The notes: a model not told the origin generated them from the letters alone. Positions 8,146-16,349 are shown, counted from the first letter of the stretch. The stretch is DNA of 64,000 nt from Paenibacillus catalpae (GCF_900112695.1 NZ_FOMT01000003.1:248001-312000); one strand, 5' to 3'. Numbers and translations: made by a program.

Positions 8146-8853
8146 ATGTCAATTCAGGTAACACCGCTAGGTGACCGTGCAATCGTCCTTCAGCAGGATG
8201 ACACGGCAGGCGCGGACGGCTGGAAGCAGATGGCTGACCTTGCATGGAAGTTGAAGCTGCAAGCCGAAGCGTGGATGATTGACATTGTTCCGGCTTACGA
8301 GACGGTAACGGTTCTGTACGACCCTGCTTTACTGTGGCTGGAGATCGAGAACGGACCGGAACCCGGCAGTCTCCTGCCCTATCAGCTGGCGGAACGGAAG
8401 CTGACCGCACTTATGGAGGACGGAAGGGCAGCGGCTGAACGGGAGATACAAGGACGCAGGATTGATCTGCCTACCTATTACGGAGGGAAACACGGCCCGG
8501 ATGTGGAGGAGTCGGCAGCGCGCTCGGGTCTGACGGCGGATCAATTCATCGAGGAGCACTCCAAGGTGGAATATACGGTGGCCATGATCGGGTTTATGCC
8601 GGGCTTTCCATATTTGAGCGGTCTGCCAGAGAAGCTGGAGCAGCCGCGCAAATCAGCTCCACGCGCCGTAGTACCTGCGGGATCTGTTGGTATTGCCGGG
8701 AAGCAGACCGGGATTTATCCGCTCGCGACTCCCGGCGGCTGGCAGATTATCGGGTATACGCCAATTGTGATGTTCAACAAGGAACGAAGGGAGCCTGTGC
8801 TGCTTCGAGCAGGTGACCGCATCAGATTTATTCCTGTCTCCAATGACAGTTAA
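8146..8853 (+). CDS. pxpB: 5-oxoprolinase subunit PxpB (KipI family)
   Basis: A 235-residue subunit of the ATP-dependent 5-oxoprolinase that opens 5-oxoproline (pyroglutamate) to glutamate together with PxpC and PxpA. The core MIGFMPGFPYLSGLPEKL near 145-162 and the segment PAGSVGIAGKQTGIYPLATPGGW are diagnostic of the KipI/allophanate hydrolase subunit 1 fold. The start at 8146 follows GGGGGTG; an in-frame ATG at 8113 lacks a site. It opens a tight operon, 32 bases before pxpC. The B. subtilis homologue KipI also inhibits the sporulation kinase KinA; whether that applies here is unknown. Confidence 0.93.
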   Translation: MSIQVTPLGDRAIVLQQDDTAGADGWKQMADLAWKLKLQAEAWMIDIVPAYETVTVLYDPALLWLEIENGPEPGSLLPYQLAERKLTALMEDGRAAAEREIQGRRIDLPTYYGGKHGPDVEESAARSGLTADQFIEEHSKVEYTVAMIGFMPGFPYLSGLPEKLEQPRKSAPRAVVPAGSVGIAGKQTGIYPLATPGGWQIIGYTPIVMFNKERREPVLLRAGDRIRFIPVSNDS

Positions 8854-8885
8854 CGACGGATCGAAGGAATAGAGGGGAAGTTGGA

Positions 8886-9974
8886 ATGGGAATCCAAACG
8901 GTAAGTGCTCATGGCATGAAGGTGGTAAAAGCAGGCCTGCTTACGACGGTTCAGGATCTGGGGAGAATAGGCTATCGTTCCTCCGGCATTTCAACGGGCG
9001 GAGCGATGGACCGGTATGCCCTCCGGATGGCCAACCTTCTCGTTGGCAACGAGGAAGGGGCAGCAGGACTTGAGATAACGCTTGTTGGACCGGAGCTTGA
9101 GGTGGAGACAGATCTTCTGATTGCCGTTTGCGGCGCTTATCTGGAGCCAACCATCGATGGCGAAGAGCTGCCGATGTGGCGGCCGGTCTTTGTACCGCGC
9201 GGCGCGGTGCTCCGCTTTGGCGGCGCAATCAGCGGCTGCCGCGCATACATAGCGGCAGCGGGGGGCTTCGGCGTGCCGCGCGAGCTCGGCAGCCGCAGCA
9301 CGGATGTGCGCGCCGCGCTGGGCGGGCTGGCCGGGCGGCGACTTGCCGCCGGCGATGCCCTGCCCTGCGGCGCAGGGCAGGGCGCAGCTGCCCCGTTCCA
9401 GTGGGCAGCTGCATGGGCCACGGCGCTGTCGCGGCAGGGCAAAGCCGCCGCCGCGACAGCGCCGGAAGCGGCCGGCCGCCGCCTGCCATGGGCTGCCGCG
9501 CCGTGGTTTGCGCCGCCGGGAGCCTACGGCGGCGGCGACGGCGAAGACGGCATCGTGCTTCGCGCGATGCCGGGGAGCGAATACGGGCAGTTTAGCGAAG
9601 CTGCCCGTGAAGCCTTGTTCCGGGAGCGGTATGCCGTCGCTCCCGCCTCGGACCGGATGGGGTGCCGCCTGACCGGCACCCCGCTCATAAGGCAGTCCCG
9701 TGCGGAGCTGCTCTCGCACGGGGTAACGCCCGGCGCCGTGCAGGTGCCGCCCGGCGGCGGGCCAATTATTCTTGCCGCCGACTGCCAGACGACCGGCGGC
9801 TACCCCAAAATCGCGCATGTCGCGACAGTCGACATGCCGCTTCTGGCCCAAGCGAAACCGGGTGATGCCATCCGGTTTCAGCTTGTCACCCTGGACGAAG
9901 CACAGCGGCTGGACCGCCGGCGGGAGCTGGACATCCGCTATCTGGTCGCTGCAATTCGCAGTCGTCAGCCATAA
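8886..9974 (+). CDS. pxpC: 5-oxoprolinase subunit PxpC (KipA family)
   Basis: A 362-residue biotin-independent carboxylase-like subunit of 5-oxoprolinase. The N-terminal VKAGLLTTVQDLGRIGYRSSGISTGGAMD pattern and late LSHGVTPGAVQVPPGGGPIIL-type segment are typical of KipA/allophanate hydrolase subunit 2. The start follows GAGGGG. Oddly, roughly bases 9180-9840 are much richer in GC than the flanks and encode an Ala/Gly-rich stretch (residues about 150-215) with several long perfect DNA palindromes; the family signatures on both sides are intact, so the enzyme may still work with an enlarged loop. Confidence 0.92.
   Translation: MGIQTVSAHGMKVVKAGLLTTVQDLGRIGYRSSGISTGGAMDRYALRMANLLVGNEEGAAGLEITLVGPELEVETDLLIAVCGAYLEPTIDGEELPMWRPVFVPRGAVLRFGGAISGCRAYIAAAGGFGVPRELGSRSTDVRAALGGLAGRRLAAGDALPCGAGQGAAAPFQWAAAWATALSRQGKAAAATAPEAAGRRLPWAAAPWFAPPGAYGGGDGEDGIVLRAMPGSEYGQFSEAAREALFRERYAVAPASDRMGCRLTGTPLIRQSRAELLSHGVTPGAVQVPPGGGPIILAADCQTTGGYPKIAHVATVDMPLLAQAKPGDAIRFQLVTLDEAQRLDRRRELDIRYLVAAIRSRQP
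9334..9723. repeat. Cluster of GC-rich palindromes inside pxpC
   Basis: At least six inverted repeats fall within 390 coding bases: GGCGGC/GCCGCC (9334-9350); GCCCTGCCCTGC with a GGC loop (9357-9383); a perfect 14-bp arm pair beginning GGCGCTGTCGCGGC (9422-9463); CGGCATCG/CGATGCCG (9548-9572); ACGGGCAG/CTGCCCGT (9583-9608); CCCGTGCG/CGCACGGG (9697-9722). The reading frame runs through all of them. Confidence 0.8.
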
Positions 9975-9991
9975 GCGAAAGGAGAACAAGC

Positions 9992-10768
9992 ATGGCAATT
10001 ATTAATCGCACGGTTGATCTCAACTGTGATTTCGGAGAAGGCTATGGCATCTATTCCTTCGGACAGGATGCAGAGCTTCTCCAATATGTAACAAGCGTGA
10101 ATATCGCCTGCGGCTTTCATGCCGGTGATCCTCATACGATGAACACCGCAGTGAAGCAGGCTATGGCTGCCGGCGCTGCCATTGGCGCCCATCCCGGCCT
10201 GCCGGACCGGCTTGGCTTTGGCCGCCGGGCAATGCAGGTTACCGCTTCTGAGGTGTACGAGTTTGTCTTGTATCAGCTAGGCGCCCTGCAAGCCTTTGTT
10301 CGCGCGATAGGCGGCGAGCTTGCTCATCTGAAGCCGCATGGTGCCCTTTATCATATGGCCAATCAGGATAAGGCGGTCGCGGAAGCCATTGTCAGAGCTG
10401 CGATGGCTATTGATGATCAGCTTATCGTTTACGGCCAATCCGGCAGTCAGCTGCTGGATACGGCGATGTATTACGGCATGCCTTCCGCTTCCGAGGTGTT
10501 TGCGGACCGGACTTACGAGCCCGATGGCAGTCTGGCCTCCCGCAGCAAGCGAGGGGCTGTTCTGCAGGATGCAGACGAGGCTGCTTCGCAAGCGGTAGCG
10601 ATGGCATTACAGGGAATCGCTTTTACCCCGGAAGGTGCACCGGTACGTGTACTGGCGGATACGATTTGCCTGCACGGCGATGGTCCTCACGCAGCCCTGT
10701 TTGCTTCCCGTATCCGGGAGGCGCTGATAAAAGCCGGCATTACCCTGCAAGCACCAGGCAGGTCATAA
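9992..10768 (+). CDS. pxpA: 5-oxoprolinase subunit PxpA (LamB/YcsF family)
   Basis: A 258-residue TIM-barrel-like subunit of 5-oxoprolinase. The start VDLNCDFGEGYG, then VNIACGFHAGDPHTM near 37-51 and IGAHPGLPDRLGFGRR near 66-81 are the family signatures, and the length matches the usual 250-260 residues. With PxpB and PxpC it should convert 5-oxoproline plus ATP to glutamate in the cytoplasm. It starts 17 bases after pxpC with AAAGGAG upstream, and ends four bases before a gamma-glutamylcyclotransferase-like gene. Confidence 0.95.
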   Translation: MAIINRTVDLNCDFGEGYGIYSFGQDAELLQYVTSVNIACGFHAGDPHTMNTAVKQAMAAGAAIGAHPGLPDRLGFGRRAMQVTASEVYEFVLYQLGALQAFVRAIGGELAHLKPHGALYHMANQDKAVAEAIVRAAMAIDDQLIVYGQSGSQLLDTAMYYGMPSASEVFADRTYEPDGSLASRSKRGAVLQDADEAASQAVAMALQGIAFTPEGAPVRVLADTICLHGDGPHAALFASRIREALIKAGITLQAPGRS

Positions 10769-10771
10769 GGC

Positions 10772-11197
10772 ATGCATTCACGGGACACGGTGACGGTATT
10801 CATATACGGCTCTTTACTGCCGGGCCTTATCAATCATTTTGTCGCAGCACCCTTTATCAGGAAAATGGAAGCTGGTATGATCATGGGCAGATTGGTGGAT
10901 GCCGGGGCGTATCCTGCTGCGGTGAGGGACCAGACAGCCCGGAAGAACGGTTCGGTTATTCAAGGATTATGGCTAACAATTGACCGGGCAGGACTCGCTT
11001 TGCTCGATGAGCTGGAGGAGTTTTACGGCATCGAGGAAAAAAATGATTATGAACGGGTCTGGGTTCGTGATGACAAGAATCCGTTTACGCAGGGCTGGGT
11101 GTATATTTGGCCGGATGACCGAGGTTTTCCGCCGGTTCCCGGATCTTATTGGCCGGATTATTTGGATAACTTAACCAGTAAACCAAAGCTTTCATGA
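10772..11197 (+). CDS. Gamma-glutamylcyclotransferase-like protein (AIG2/GGCT fold)
   Basis: A 141-residue protein. VFIYGSLLPG near residues 9-18 matches the Y-G-S-L substrate loop of the GGCT fold. LALLDELEEFYG near 73-84 holds the acidic residue expected as catalytic base, and the late Tyr/Trp-rich strand (GWVYIW) fits too. Family members release 5-oxoproline from gamma-glutamyl compounds. The start lies three bases after the pxpA stop, so translation is probably coupled. In this context it likely supplies the substrate of the upstream PxpABC enzyme. The exact substrate (peptide, amine or other) is not visible. Confidence 0.82.
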   Translation: MHSRDTVTVFIYGSLLPGLINHFVAAPFIRKMEAGMIMGRLVDAGAYPAAVRDQTARKNGSVIQGLWLTIDRAGLALLDELEEFYGIEEKNDYERVWVRDDKNPFTQGWVYIWPDDRGFPPVPGSYWPDYLDNLTSKPKLS

Positions 11198-11289
11198 TAT
11201 GTTAATTTCCTGCTAGACTGGAAGCACATAATCTCCTAAAATTAGATATTATGTAGAGGCATGATCTAGGGCTAGGGGAGAGATTAACT

Positions 11290-11478
11290 ATGACTGAAGA
11301 TGGTATTACGGGAGAATTCTTTGAAGGTTATAAGGTCACATTCCCTATGGGACGGTATGATGTATCGGTCTATATGACGAAAGTTTATTATGAAGCCTGG
11401 AAATACTTCAGGGATGCCGAGATTACGGATGTTTGGGTGGAAGAGGTTAAGCTGGACTTGGTTAAATTTCTGAAATAA
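11290..11478 (+). CDS. Small protein of unknown function
   Basis: A 62-residue soluble protein, rich in aromatic and charged residues, probably a small alpha/beta fold; no recognised domain. The GGGGAGAG site 8 bases upstream and a terminator after the stop support a real gene. Upstream, ACATAAT (11226-11232) and ATTATGT (11248-11254) form an inverted repeat that could be an operator or stem. Confidence 0.7.
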   Translation: MTEDGITGEFFEGYKVTFPMGRYDVSVYMTKVYYEAWKYFRDAEITDVWVEEVKLDLVKFLK

Positions 11479-11495
11479 GCTATAAAGTTGGATCC

Positions 11496-11530
11496 GGGGA
11501 ATGTACCTTTTGGGTATATTCTCTTTTTTT
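11496..11530 (+). terminator. Terminator after the 62-residue gene
   Basis: GGGAATGTACC pairs with GGGTATATTCTC around a TTTT loop with one bulge, followed by seven T. Confidence 0.75.
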
Positions 11531-11709
11531 ATGCTTCAAAAGTCTAAAAATCCCAGATTTTGTACTAGATCATCGTAGGTCAATTCTCCTAAAATAAGGA
11601 ATGTTAATATCGTTAATTTATGGAATTAGTGGAAATAAAAACAAATCTCCGATCAGCAGCATGAATCGCAGCCGTTTTTAGTAACCATTACCCAATAAGA
11701 GGTGCAGTA

Positions 11710-13401
11710 ATGAAGTTGACCGTAAGCAGGAAATTGTTCATTGGTTTTTTGACTGTGCTTGTCATCTTGACGGCAATTGTTTGTATCGGTTATTCCAAAA
11801 TAACTTCGGTGGATCAAGCGTATGGGAAGTTGATTGATGATAAGGCGAAAAAATTATTATTGATCCAGGAGATGAACGTTGCGATCAAGAAGGAGCAGCT
11901 GAATGCCCGGGGATACTTGATCGTAAAGGATGAATCCTCCGCCCAAAATTTCAAGGAGGCTCATGTTAGCTTCCTGAAGCTAAGCGGTGATCTGAATGCC
12001 ATCATTAAGCTTGCGAAAGCGAAGGAACTGCTTACAGAACTGATTGAGCTGGAAAATCAATTCCATGAAGTTGCGACTCAGGAGATGCAGCTGAAGGACC
12101 AGAATAAAACCGAAGGATATTTGATGCTGCTTACTACACAGGGACATGAGATTGCTTCGGCTTTTGACAGCAAGATGGATGAACTGACGGCTTATCAGCA
12201 GACGGTTATGAATGAGGGTCACACCGCAACGTCTGAGCAGATCGAGGGTATCAAAACCTCCATGCTGCTCCTTGGGGTGTTTGCTATTCTGATCGGGCTT
12301 GCGGTTGCGTTATACATAGGCAGAATCATTAGCAGACCGGTAGTGGAGCTGTCCAAAGCTGCGGAAAAAATAGCGGCGGGAGACCTGACTTCATCGGAGC
12401 TGGATGTGAAAAACAAAGATGAGATCGGAGATTTGGCGGTCTCCTTTAAGAAGATGCGCCGGAATTTGCGAGAGCTGATTCAGACCGTCAGCTCGAATGC
12501 GGGGCAGGTAGCGGCATCGGCTGAAGAACTGACGGCAAGTGCGGACCAGACCTCGCTTGCGACAGAGCAAATTGCAACCACTATGCAATCCGTCGCATCA
12601 GGGATAGAAAATCAGTTCAATACCGTGGAAGAAGCATCCAGGACGATTACCGAAATCTCGATTGGGGCGCAGGAGATTGCGCGTAACACGCAGATTGTTT
12701 CGGATACAACGCTTGATGCTTATTCAAAGGCTGCAGAAGGCACCGCCTCTATTCAGACCGTAATCGGGCAGATGAAGGCGATATCGCGTACGGTTAACGA
12801 GCTGTCCCAAGTTATTGGCTGTCTCGGTGCGAGCTCTCAGGAGATCGGACAAATCAGCAGTGTCATTAAGGGCCTGTCTACTCAAACCAATCTTCTTGCG
12901 CTTAATGCCGCGATTGAGGCAGCAAGAGCCGGTGAGCATGGGCGCGGATTTGCAATAGTAGCTGTTGAGGTGCGGAAATTAGCCGAGCAGTCGAGTCTGT
13001 CGGCCCAGCAAATATCCGGGTTAATTGAAACCATTCAGGAGGAGACGCAAAAAGCCGTTCAGTCGATGGAAGCAGCGACGGTTGAGGTCAGCGAGGGGCT
13101 TGGGATGGTTAATACCGCGGGAGAATCCTTCGGATCCATTCAGACGTCGGTGAATATCGTGTCGATCCAAATTCAGGAGGTATCCTCATCCGTTCAGCAA
13201 ATGGCGGCCGGTGCCGAGCAGATGGTTCAATCGATGAAATCGATCACCGAAGTGTCGGAGCATACGGCTTCCGGCGCCCAGCAGGTATCCGCATCCGCGG
13301 AAGAACAGTTGGAAGCGATGAAAGGTATTTCCGGCGCTGCTTTGAATTTGTCCCAGATGGCAGAACAGTTGCAGTTGGAGATTGAGAAATTTAGGGTGTA
13401 A
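11710..13401 (+). CDS. Methyl-accepting chemotaxis protein
   Basis: A 563-residue chemoreceptor. Transmembrane helix 1 spans about residues 9-28, an extracellular four-helix-bundle sensor about 30-180 and helix 2 about 182-203. A HAMP linker runs to about 257, then a long signalling coiled coil. The hairpin tip that contacts CheA and CheW is intact ([17 protein letters not shown], near 391). Glu/Gln-rich methylation stretches flank the tip. The sensor ligand cannot be read from sequence. GAGGTG lies upstream of the ATG. It is monocistronic with its own terminator; the only other chemotaxis gene in the window is cheX at 61.8 kb. Confidence 0.94.
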   Translation: MKLTVSRKLFIGFLTVLVILTAIVCIGYSKITSVDQAYGKLIDDKAKKLLLIQEMNVAIKKEQLNARGYLIVKDESSAQNFKEAHVSFLKLSGDLNAIIKLAKAKELLTELIELENQFHEVATQEMQLKDQNKTEGYLMLLTTQGHEIASAFDSKMDELTAYQQTVMNEGHTATSEQIEGIKTSMLLLGVFAILIGLAVALYIGRIISRPVVELSKAAEKIAAGDLTSSELDVKNKDEIGDLAVSFKKMRRNLRELIQTVSSNAGQVAASAEELTASADQTSLATEQIATTMQSVASGIENQFNTVEEASRTITEISIGAQEIARNTQIVSDTTLDAYSKAAEGTASIQTVIGQMKAISRTVNELSQVIGCLGASSQEIGQISSVIKGLSTQTNLLALNAAIEAARAGEHGRGFAIVAVEVRKLAEQSSLSAQQISGLIETIQEETQKAVQSMEAATVEVSEGLGMVNTAGESFGSIQTSVNIVSIQIQEVSSSVQQMAAGAEQMVQSMKSITEVSEHTASGAQQVSASAEEQLEAMKGISGAALNLSQMAEQLQLEIEKFRV

Positions 13402-13405
13402 CGCA

Positions 13406-13437
13406 GAAAACACGGATGATCTTTACCCGTGTTTTCT
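13406..13437 (+). terminator. Terminator after the chemoreceptor gene
   Basis: GAAAACACGG and CCGTGTTTTC form a perfect 10-bp stem around an 11-base loop, ending in TTTTCTT. Confidence 0.8.
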
Positions 13438-13443
13438 TGCGGA

Positions 13444-13481
13444 CGAAATCCCGGATACGCTCTTTGTATCGGGGATTTTCG
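13444..13481. repeat. Intergenic hairpin
   Basis: CGAAATCCCGGATAC and GTATCGGGGATTTTCG pair almost completely around GCTCTTT. It lies directly behind the chemoreceptor terminator and opens a 400-base repeat-rich gap. Confidence 0.55.
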
Positions 13482-13485
13482 CTGG

Positions 13486-13568
13486 GGGCGGAAATAACGG
13501 ATGGCAGTATATCCGATATTTCTCGCTGGCTTGAAATGTTGTAAAGGGCGGAAATAACGGATGGCAGT
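13486..13568. repeat. Direct repeats, period 60
   Basis: The 23-base string beginning GGGCGGAAATAACGGATGG occurs at 13486-13508 and again at 13546-13568. In the first copy GAAATAACGGAT also pairs with ATCCGATATTTC downstream. No gene is visible in this stretch. Confidence 0.75.
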
Positions 13569-13610
13569 TAATCCACTAGTGGTGTTAGATATGTCATGTT
13601 GGTGAGCGCC

Positions 13611-13685
13611 ACACTGGATTTCATCCAGCATAATCGACGTGAGAGCAGGTATTTGTCCGCGACATTGGAATTGATGCAGCATAAT
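13611..13685. repeat. Degenerate direct repeats, period 51
   Basis: Two 24-base units of the form ACAYTGGAWTTSATSCAG followed by CATAAT lie at 13611-13634 and 13662-13685. Each TGGATTTCATCCA-like core is itself near-palindromic. Confidence 0.55.
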
Positions 13686-13724
13686 GAGCTCACGTAGCCC
13701 GGTATCCTCCTTTCATAGCCCTTT

Positions 13725-13797
13725 ACGTTGGATGTAATCCATTCTGAGCATGCGATGGCAGCCTGCAAGGATAAATTTACTGGAGTAAATCCAACGT
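13725..13797. repeat. Inverted repeat with 73-base span
   Basis: ACGTTGGAT at 13725-13733 pairs with ATCCAACGT at 13789-13797. The loop holds no obvious gene. Confidence 0.5.
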
Positions 13798-13850
13798 ATG
13801 ACCTCCACAGTTTTTATTGATGATCGACGGTTATGCCCTTCCGACCAAGA

Positions 13851-13896
13851 AAACCTCGGACGCTTCCCTGCAATTGAAGGCAGTGTCCGAGATTTC
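13851..13896 (-). terminator. Terminator of the MFS gene
   Basis: On the minus strand AAATCTCGGAC pairs with GTCCGAGGTTT around a 23-base internal hairpin region, followed by TCTTGG. It lies 10 bases after the stop. Confidence 0.7.
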
Positions 13897-13905
13897 TTAA
13901 TCAAA

Positions 13906-15177
13906 TCAGGCCTGAACTGCAGGTCCCTTGCGTTCCGTCAGATGTCTTTTGACGCGAATAGCCATCAGAGAGGCAAAGAAGCAGGTGAAGCCTGCGATGA
14001 CAAAAGCCTGCGAGTAGCTTCCGAGCCAGTCGCGCATTACTCCTGCGCCATAAGCGGCGGTTGAAGCACCGATCTGATGAGCCACCACGATCCAGCCAAA
14101 GATCATGCCGGATTTTTCCTTGCCGAATGTTTCACCGGCGAGCTTCGCCGTTGGCGGCACGGTGGCGATCCAATCCAGGCCGTAGAACACCGAGAAAACA
14201 ACAAGCATTGCCGGTGTGGCAGTAAGCGCGTAAGGAAGGAACAGCAAAGATAATCCTCTAAGGCCGTAATACCAGAACAGCAGCCACCGGCTGTCGAAGC
14301 GGTCAGACAACCAGCCGGAGATGGTCGTACCAAAGAGATCGAATATACCCATCATGGCAAGCAGTCCGGCAGCAGCCACTTCCACCATCCCATGATCACC
14401 GCAAGCCGCAATCAGATGAGTGCCGATCAGGCCGTTCGTGGAAAATCCGCAGAAGAAGAAGGTCCCGGCGAGCAGCCAGAACGTTTTATTTTTCATCGCA
14501 TAAGCGAGATTCTGAATAGGAGACAGGAACAGATTACCCCGGAAAGGCGTTGGCTGTACAATCTCATCTGTCCCGTATGGAGCTGCACCCACCTCGGACG
14601 GATGATTCTTCATCCAGATCGCAACAATGACAAATACGGCTAGGATACCTGCAACGGCCGTATACATCGCATACCGCCAGCCGTAATCGGAGGTCATCTT
14701 GGCCAGCAGCGGCAGGAACAGCAGCTGTCCGGCAGCAGCGCTTGCCGTCAGCATCCCCACAACAAGCCCTTTTCTTTTGACAAACCACAGATTACTGACC
14801 GTTACACCAAGCACATTCGCCATCATGCCGGTCGCAAGACCAGAGACAAGCCCCCACAGCAGATCAAATTGCCACAAGGCAGTAATGAACGGAGTAAGCG
14901 CGAGACTGACGGCGAGTACCGACAAGGATAAGAGCACGACCTTGCGGATGCCGAAGCGAAGCAGCAGGGCGGCGGAGAATGGACCAACCAGACCGTATAG
15001 TAAAATGCCGATGGAGGCAACGCTGGATATTTCGCCTCTGCTCCAGCCAAATTCCTCCTGGAAGGGGATCATGAGCACGCTGGGCATTGAACGGATGCCT
15101 GCCGACACCAGCAGCGTAATGAATGTAAGGAGGACGATAATCCACCCGTAATAAAATTTACTTTTGACCTGATTCAT
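13906..15177 (-). CDS. MFS transporter
   Basis: A 423-residue membrane protein with 12 predicted helices. The N-terminal WIIVLLTFITLLVSAGIRS helix, the EFGWSRGEIS loop and the SNLWFVKRKGLVVGMLTAS loop after helix 4 resemble the oxalate/formate or monocarboxylate group of major facilitator transporters. Substrate unknown. The start at 15177 follows GAGGTG; an in-frame start at 15207 lies within the operator region. A TTGTA-TG-TACAA element 23 bases upstream is also found before the MarR gene behind it, so that regulator probably controls it. Confidence 0.9.
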   Translation of the reverse strand: MNQVKSKFYYGWIIVLLTFITLLVSAGIRSMPSVLMIPFQEEFGWSRGEISSVASIGILLYGLVGPFSAALLLRFGIRKVVLLSLSVLAVSLALTPFITALWQFDLLWGLVSGLATGMMANVLGVTVSNLWFVKRKGLVVGMLTASAAAGQLLFLPLLAKMTSDYGWRYAMYTAVAGILAVFVIVAIWMKNHPSEVGAAPYGTDEIVQPTPFRGNLFLSPIQNLAYAMKNKTFWLLAGTFFFCGFSTNGLIGTHLIAACGDHGMVEVAAAGLLAMMGIFDLFGTTISGWLSDRFDSRWLLFWYYGLRGLSLLFLPYALTATPAMLVVFSVFYGLDWIATVPPTAKLAGETFGKEKSGMIFGWIVVAHQIGASTAAYGAGVMRDWLGSYSQAFVIAGFTCFFASLMAIRVKRHLTERKGPAVQA

Positions 15178-15199
15178 GAAACCGCACCTCATCCTTTGT

Positions 15200-15211
15200 T
15201 TGTACATACAA
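15200..15211. promoter_or_regulatory. Candidate MarR operator before the MFS gene
   Basis: TTGTACATACAA, a 5+2+5 inverted repeat, lies 23 bases before the MFS start. The same 12-mer in the other orientation lies before the marR-like gene. Confidence 0.7.
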
Positions 15212-15310
15212 CTCTATTCCGAAAAAAGTTCCTGTTAAGGAACATGGTTTGGAGCTGTTTTGAACGGATTGAAAATGTTCAGAACGTTGACCGTTGAGCT
15301 GCGCTCACTT

Positions 15311-15772
15311 TTATCTCTCTAATTGCTCGCTAGTCGACTCCAGGGATTGTGTCAGCATCTTTGCTGCTTCAATTCCGAGAACAGCTTGATACGATTCTAG
15401 CAGCTGCTTGGAAGCGGCACGGATTGTGGGCTCAAGCTCCCTGCCTTTCTCAGTCGGATAGATAAGTACGGTTTTCCCTTGTACCTTGCGTTCTACAAGA
15501 TGTTTGGCCTCCAGCTTATCGATGAACCGGGTAAGAGTAGAAGGGGTAATATACAGCTTTTCGGATAATTCCTTTTGCGTAATGCCTGGTTTGGCTACAC
15601 AAAGCCGAATGACATAACCGTAGCCGGGTGCAAGCCCTGTTGTAGCAAATGCTTCGTCGGCCATACGCGTTACCGCTCTGCTCAGACGATTGGCCGTGAA
15701 ATATAAACAGCTGTGCAAGAAAGCTTCATTATCGTCCGCAGCAGCTGCCGGATCAATGTCGTCGTTTCTCAT
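15311..15772 (-). CDS. MarR-family transcriptional regulator
   Basis: A 153-residue winged-helix repressor. Helix-turn-helix residues GITQKELSEKLYITPSTLTRFIDKLEAKHLVER (about 63-95) and the wing KTVLIYPTEKG are typical of MarR. Such proteins usually repress a nearby efflux pump until a small aromatic ligand binds. It lies upstream of the MFS gene in the same direction, 133 bases apart. Both genes carry the same 12-bp palindrome upstream, which supports joint repression and autoregulation. AAGGAGG sets the start. Confidence 0.93.
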   Translation of the reverse strand: MRNDDIDPAAAADDNEAFLHSCLYFTANRLSRAVTRMADEAFATTGLAPGYGYVIRLCVAKPGITQKELSEKLYITPSTLTRFIDKLEAKHLVERKVQGKTVLIYPTEKGRELEPTIRAASKQLLESYQAVLGIEAAKMLTQSLESTSEQLER

Positions 15773-15808
15773 ATCCTATGCCCTCCTTGCTGTTTGATGA
15801 TTTCTATT

Positions 15809-15820
15809 TTGTATGTACAA
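15809..15820. promoter_or_regulatory. Candidate MarR operator before marR
   Basis: TTGTATGTACAA (arms TTGTA/TACAA) lies 37 bases upstream of the marR-like start. It is identical to the reverse complement of the element at 15200-15211. Confidence 0.7.
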
Positions 15821-15853
15821 CAAAAATAAATGGAAATGGATTCCCTGTCAATA

Positions 15854-15886
15854 GAAAAAACGCCCCCAAGCCAATAGCGGAGGCGT
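15854..15886 (-). terminator. Terminator of the 47-residue gene
   Basis: On the minus strand ACGCCTCCGC and GGGGGCGT form the stem, followed by a run of T. It lies 13 bases after the small gene's stop. Confidence 0.7.
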
Positions 15887-15898
15887 ATCTTATTCTAA

Positions 15899-16042
15899 TT
15901 ACTTATCTTCCTCAGACTCATAAGCGATTAAGCTGATTGTTGAGCCGATCTGATCGGTCAGTTTTTGTTCCAATTGACGAATTTCTTCAAGTGCTTCAGT
16001 GCGGTCTGCGAGCTCTGCAAGTTTGAAATGGCCGTCTGTCAC
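15899..16042 (-). CDS. Small protein of 47 residues, coiled-coil-like
   Basis: A GTG-initiated gene with GGGGAGGA eight bases upstream and its own terminator. The protein begins MTDGHFKLAELADR and continues with a helix of alternating Leu, Glu and Lys, then a hydrophobic strand (STISLIAYE) and an acidic tail. It looks like one amphipathic helix plus a strand. No family is recognised. Codon choice is like that of neighbouring genes, so it is probably real despite its size. Confidence 0.72.
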   Translation of the reverse strand: MTDGHFKLAELADRTEALEEIRQLEQKLTDQIGSTISLIAYESEEDK

Positions 16043-16197
16043 CGGTAGGTCCTCCCCTCATACCCTTTTTCTCATTGTGCTCGCGGCAGAACCTTCTTAT
16101 ACGAATTGTTCTTTCTGCAGGCGTCTAGTACACTTGGAGGGGAGTTCTTTTTCCATTACCCGGGAAATGTTATCCTCGTTAATGATTTATAACGTTA

Positions 16198-16344
16198 GTT
16201 AACGCTTGCGAGGTATGAATCGCTGTAATTGGCCGGAATACGGCCAATTAAATCCGCAATTCATTTAAGTTAATGCTTACGAAGCAAGAATCATCACGAA
16301 CAGCCCAATCCCAGGCTGTTTGTGTGCTAATTCTTTTTAGGAGG
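16198..16344 (+). ncRNA. Tandem two-hairpin leader element before the histidine kinase
   Basis: Two related units of about 71 bases. Unit A (16198-16268) has ACGCTT-GCG-AGGTAT, then TGAAT/ATTCA enclosing AATTGGCCG/CGGCCAATT. Unit B (16269-16344) has ATGCTT-ACG-AAGCA, then AAGAAT/ATTCTT enclosing CACGAACAGCC/GGCTGTTTGTG, then TTTTTAGGAGG. The stems differ in sequence but keep pairing, which suggests RNA. The ribosome site of the kinase gene is the end of unit B. The same architecture recurs before other genes. Bases 16046-16197 show no gene or clear promoter. Confidence 0.65.
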
Positions 16345-16349
16345 GCACC

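Noticed and set aside
8991..9998. A 335-codon minus-strand frame opposite pxpC
   Set aside because: It lies antisense to a gene with clear PxpC signatures, and arises from high GC with few stops.
16198..16344. Integron attC-like array suggested by tandem GTTAAYG and palindromes
   Set aside because: The R'/R'' core consensus is not met, there is no integrase, and the units sit directly on ribosome sites of normal chromosomal genes.
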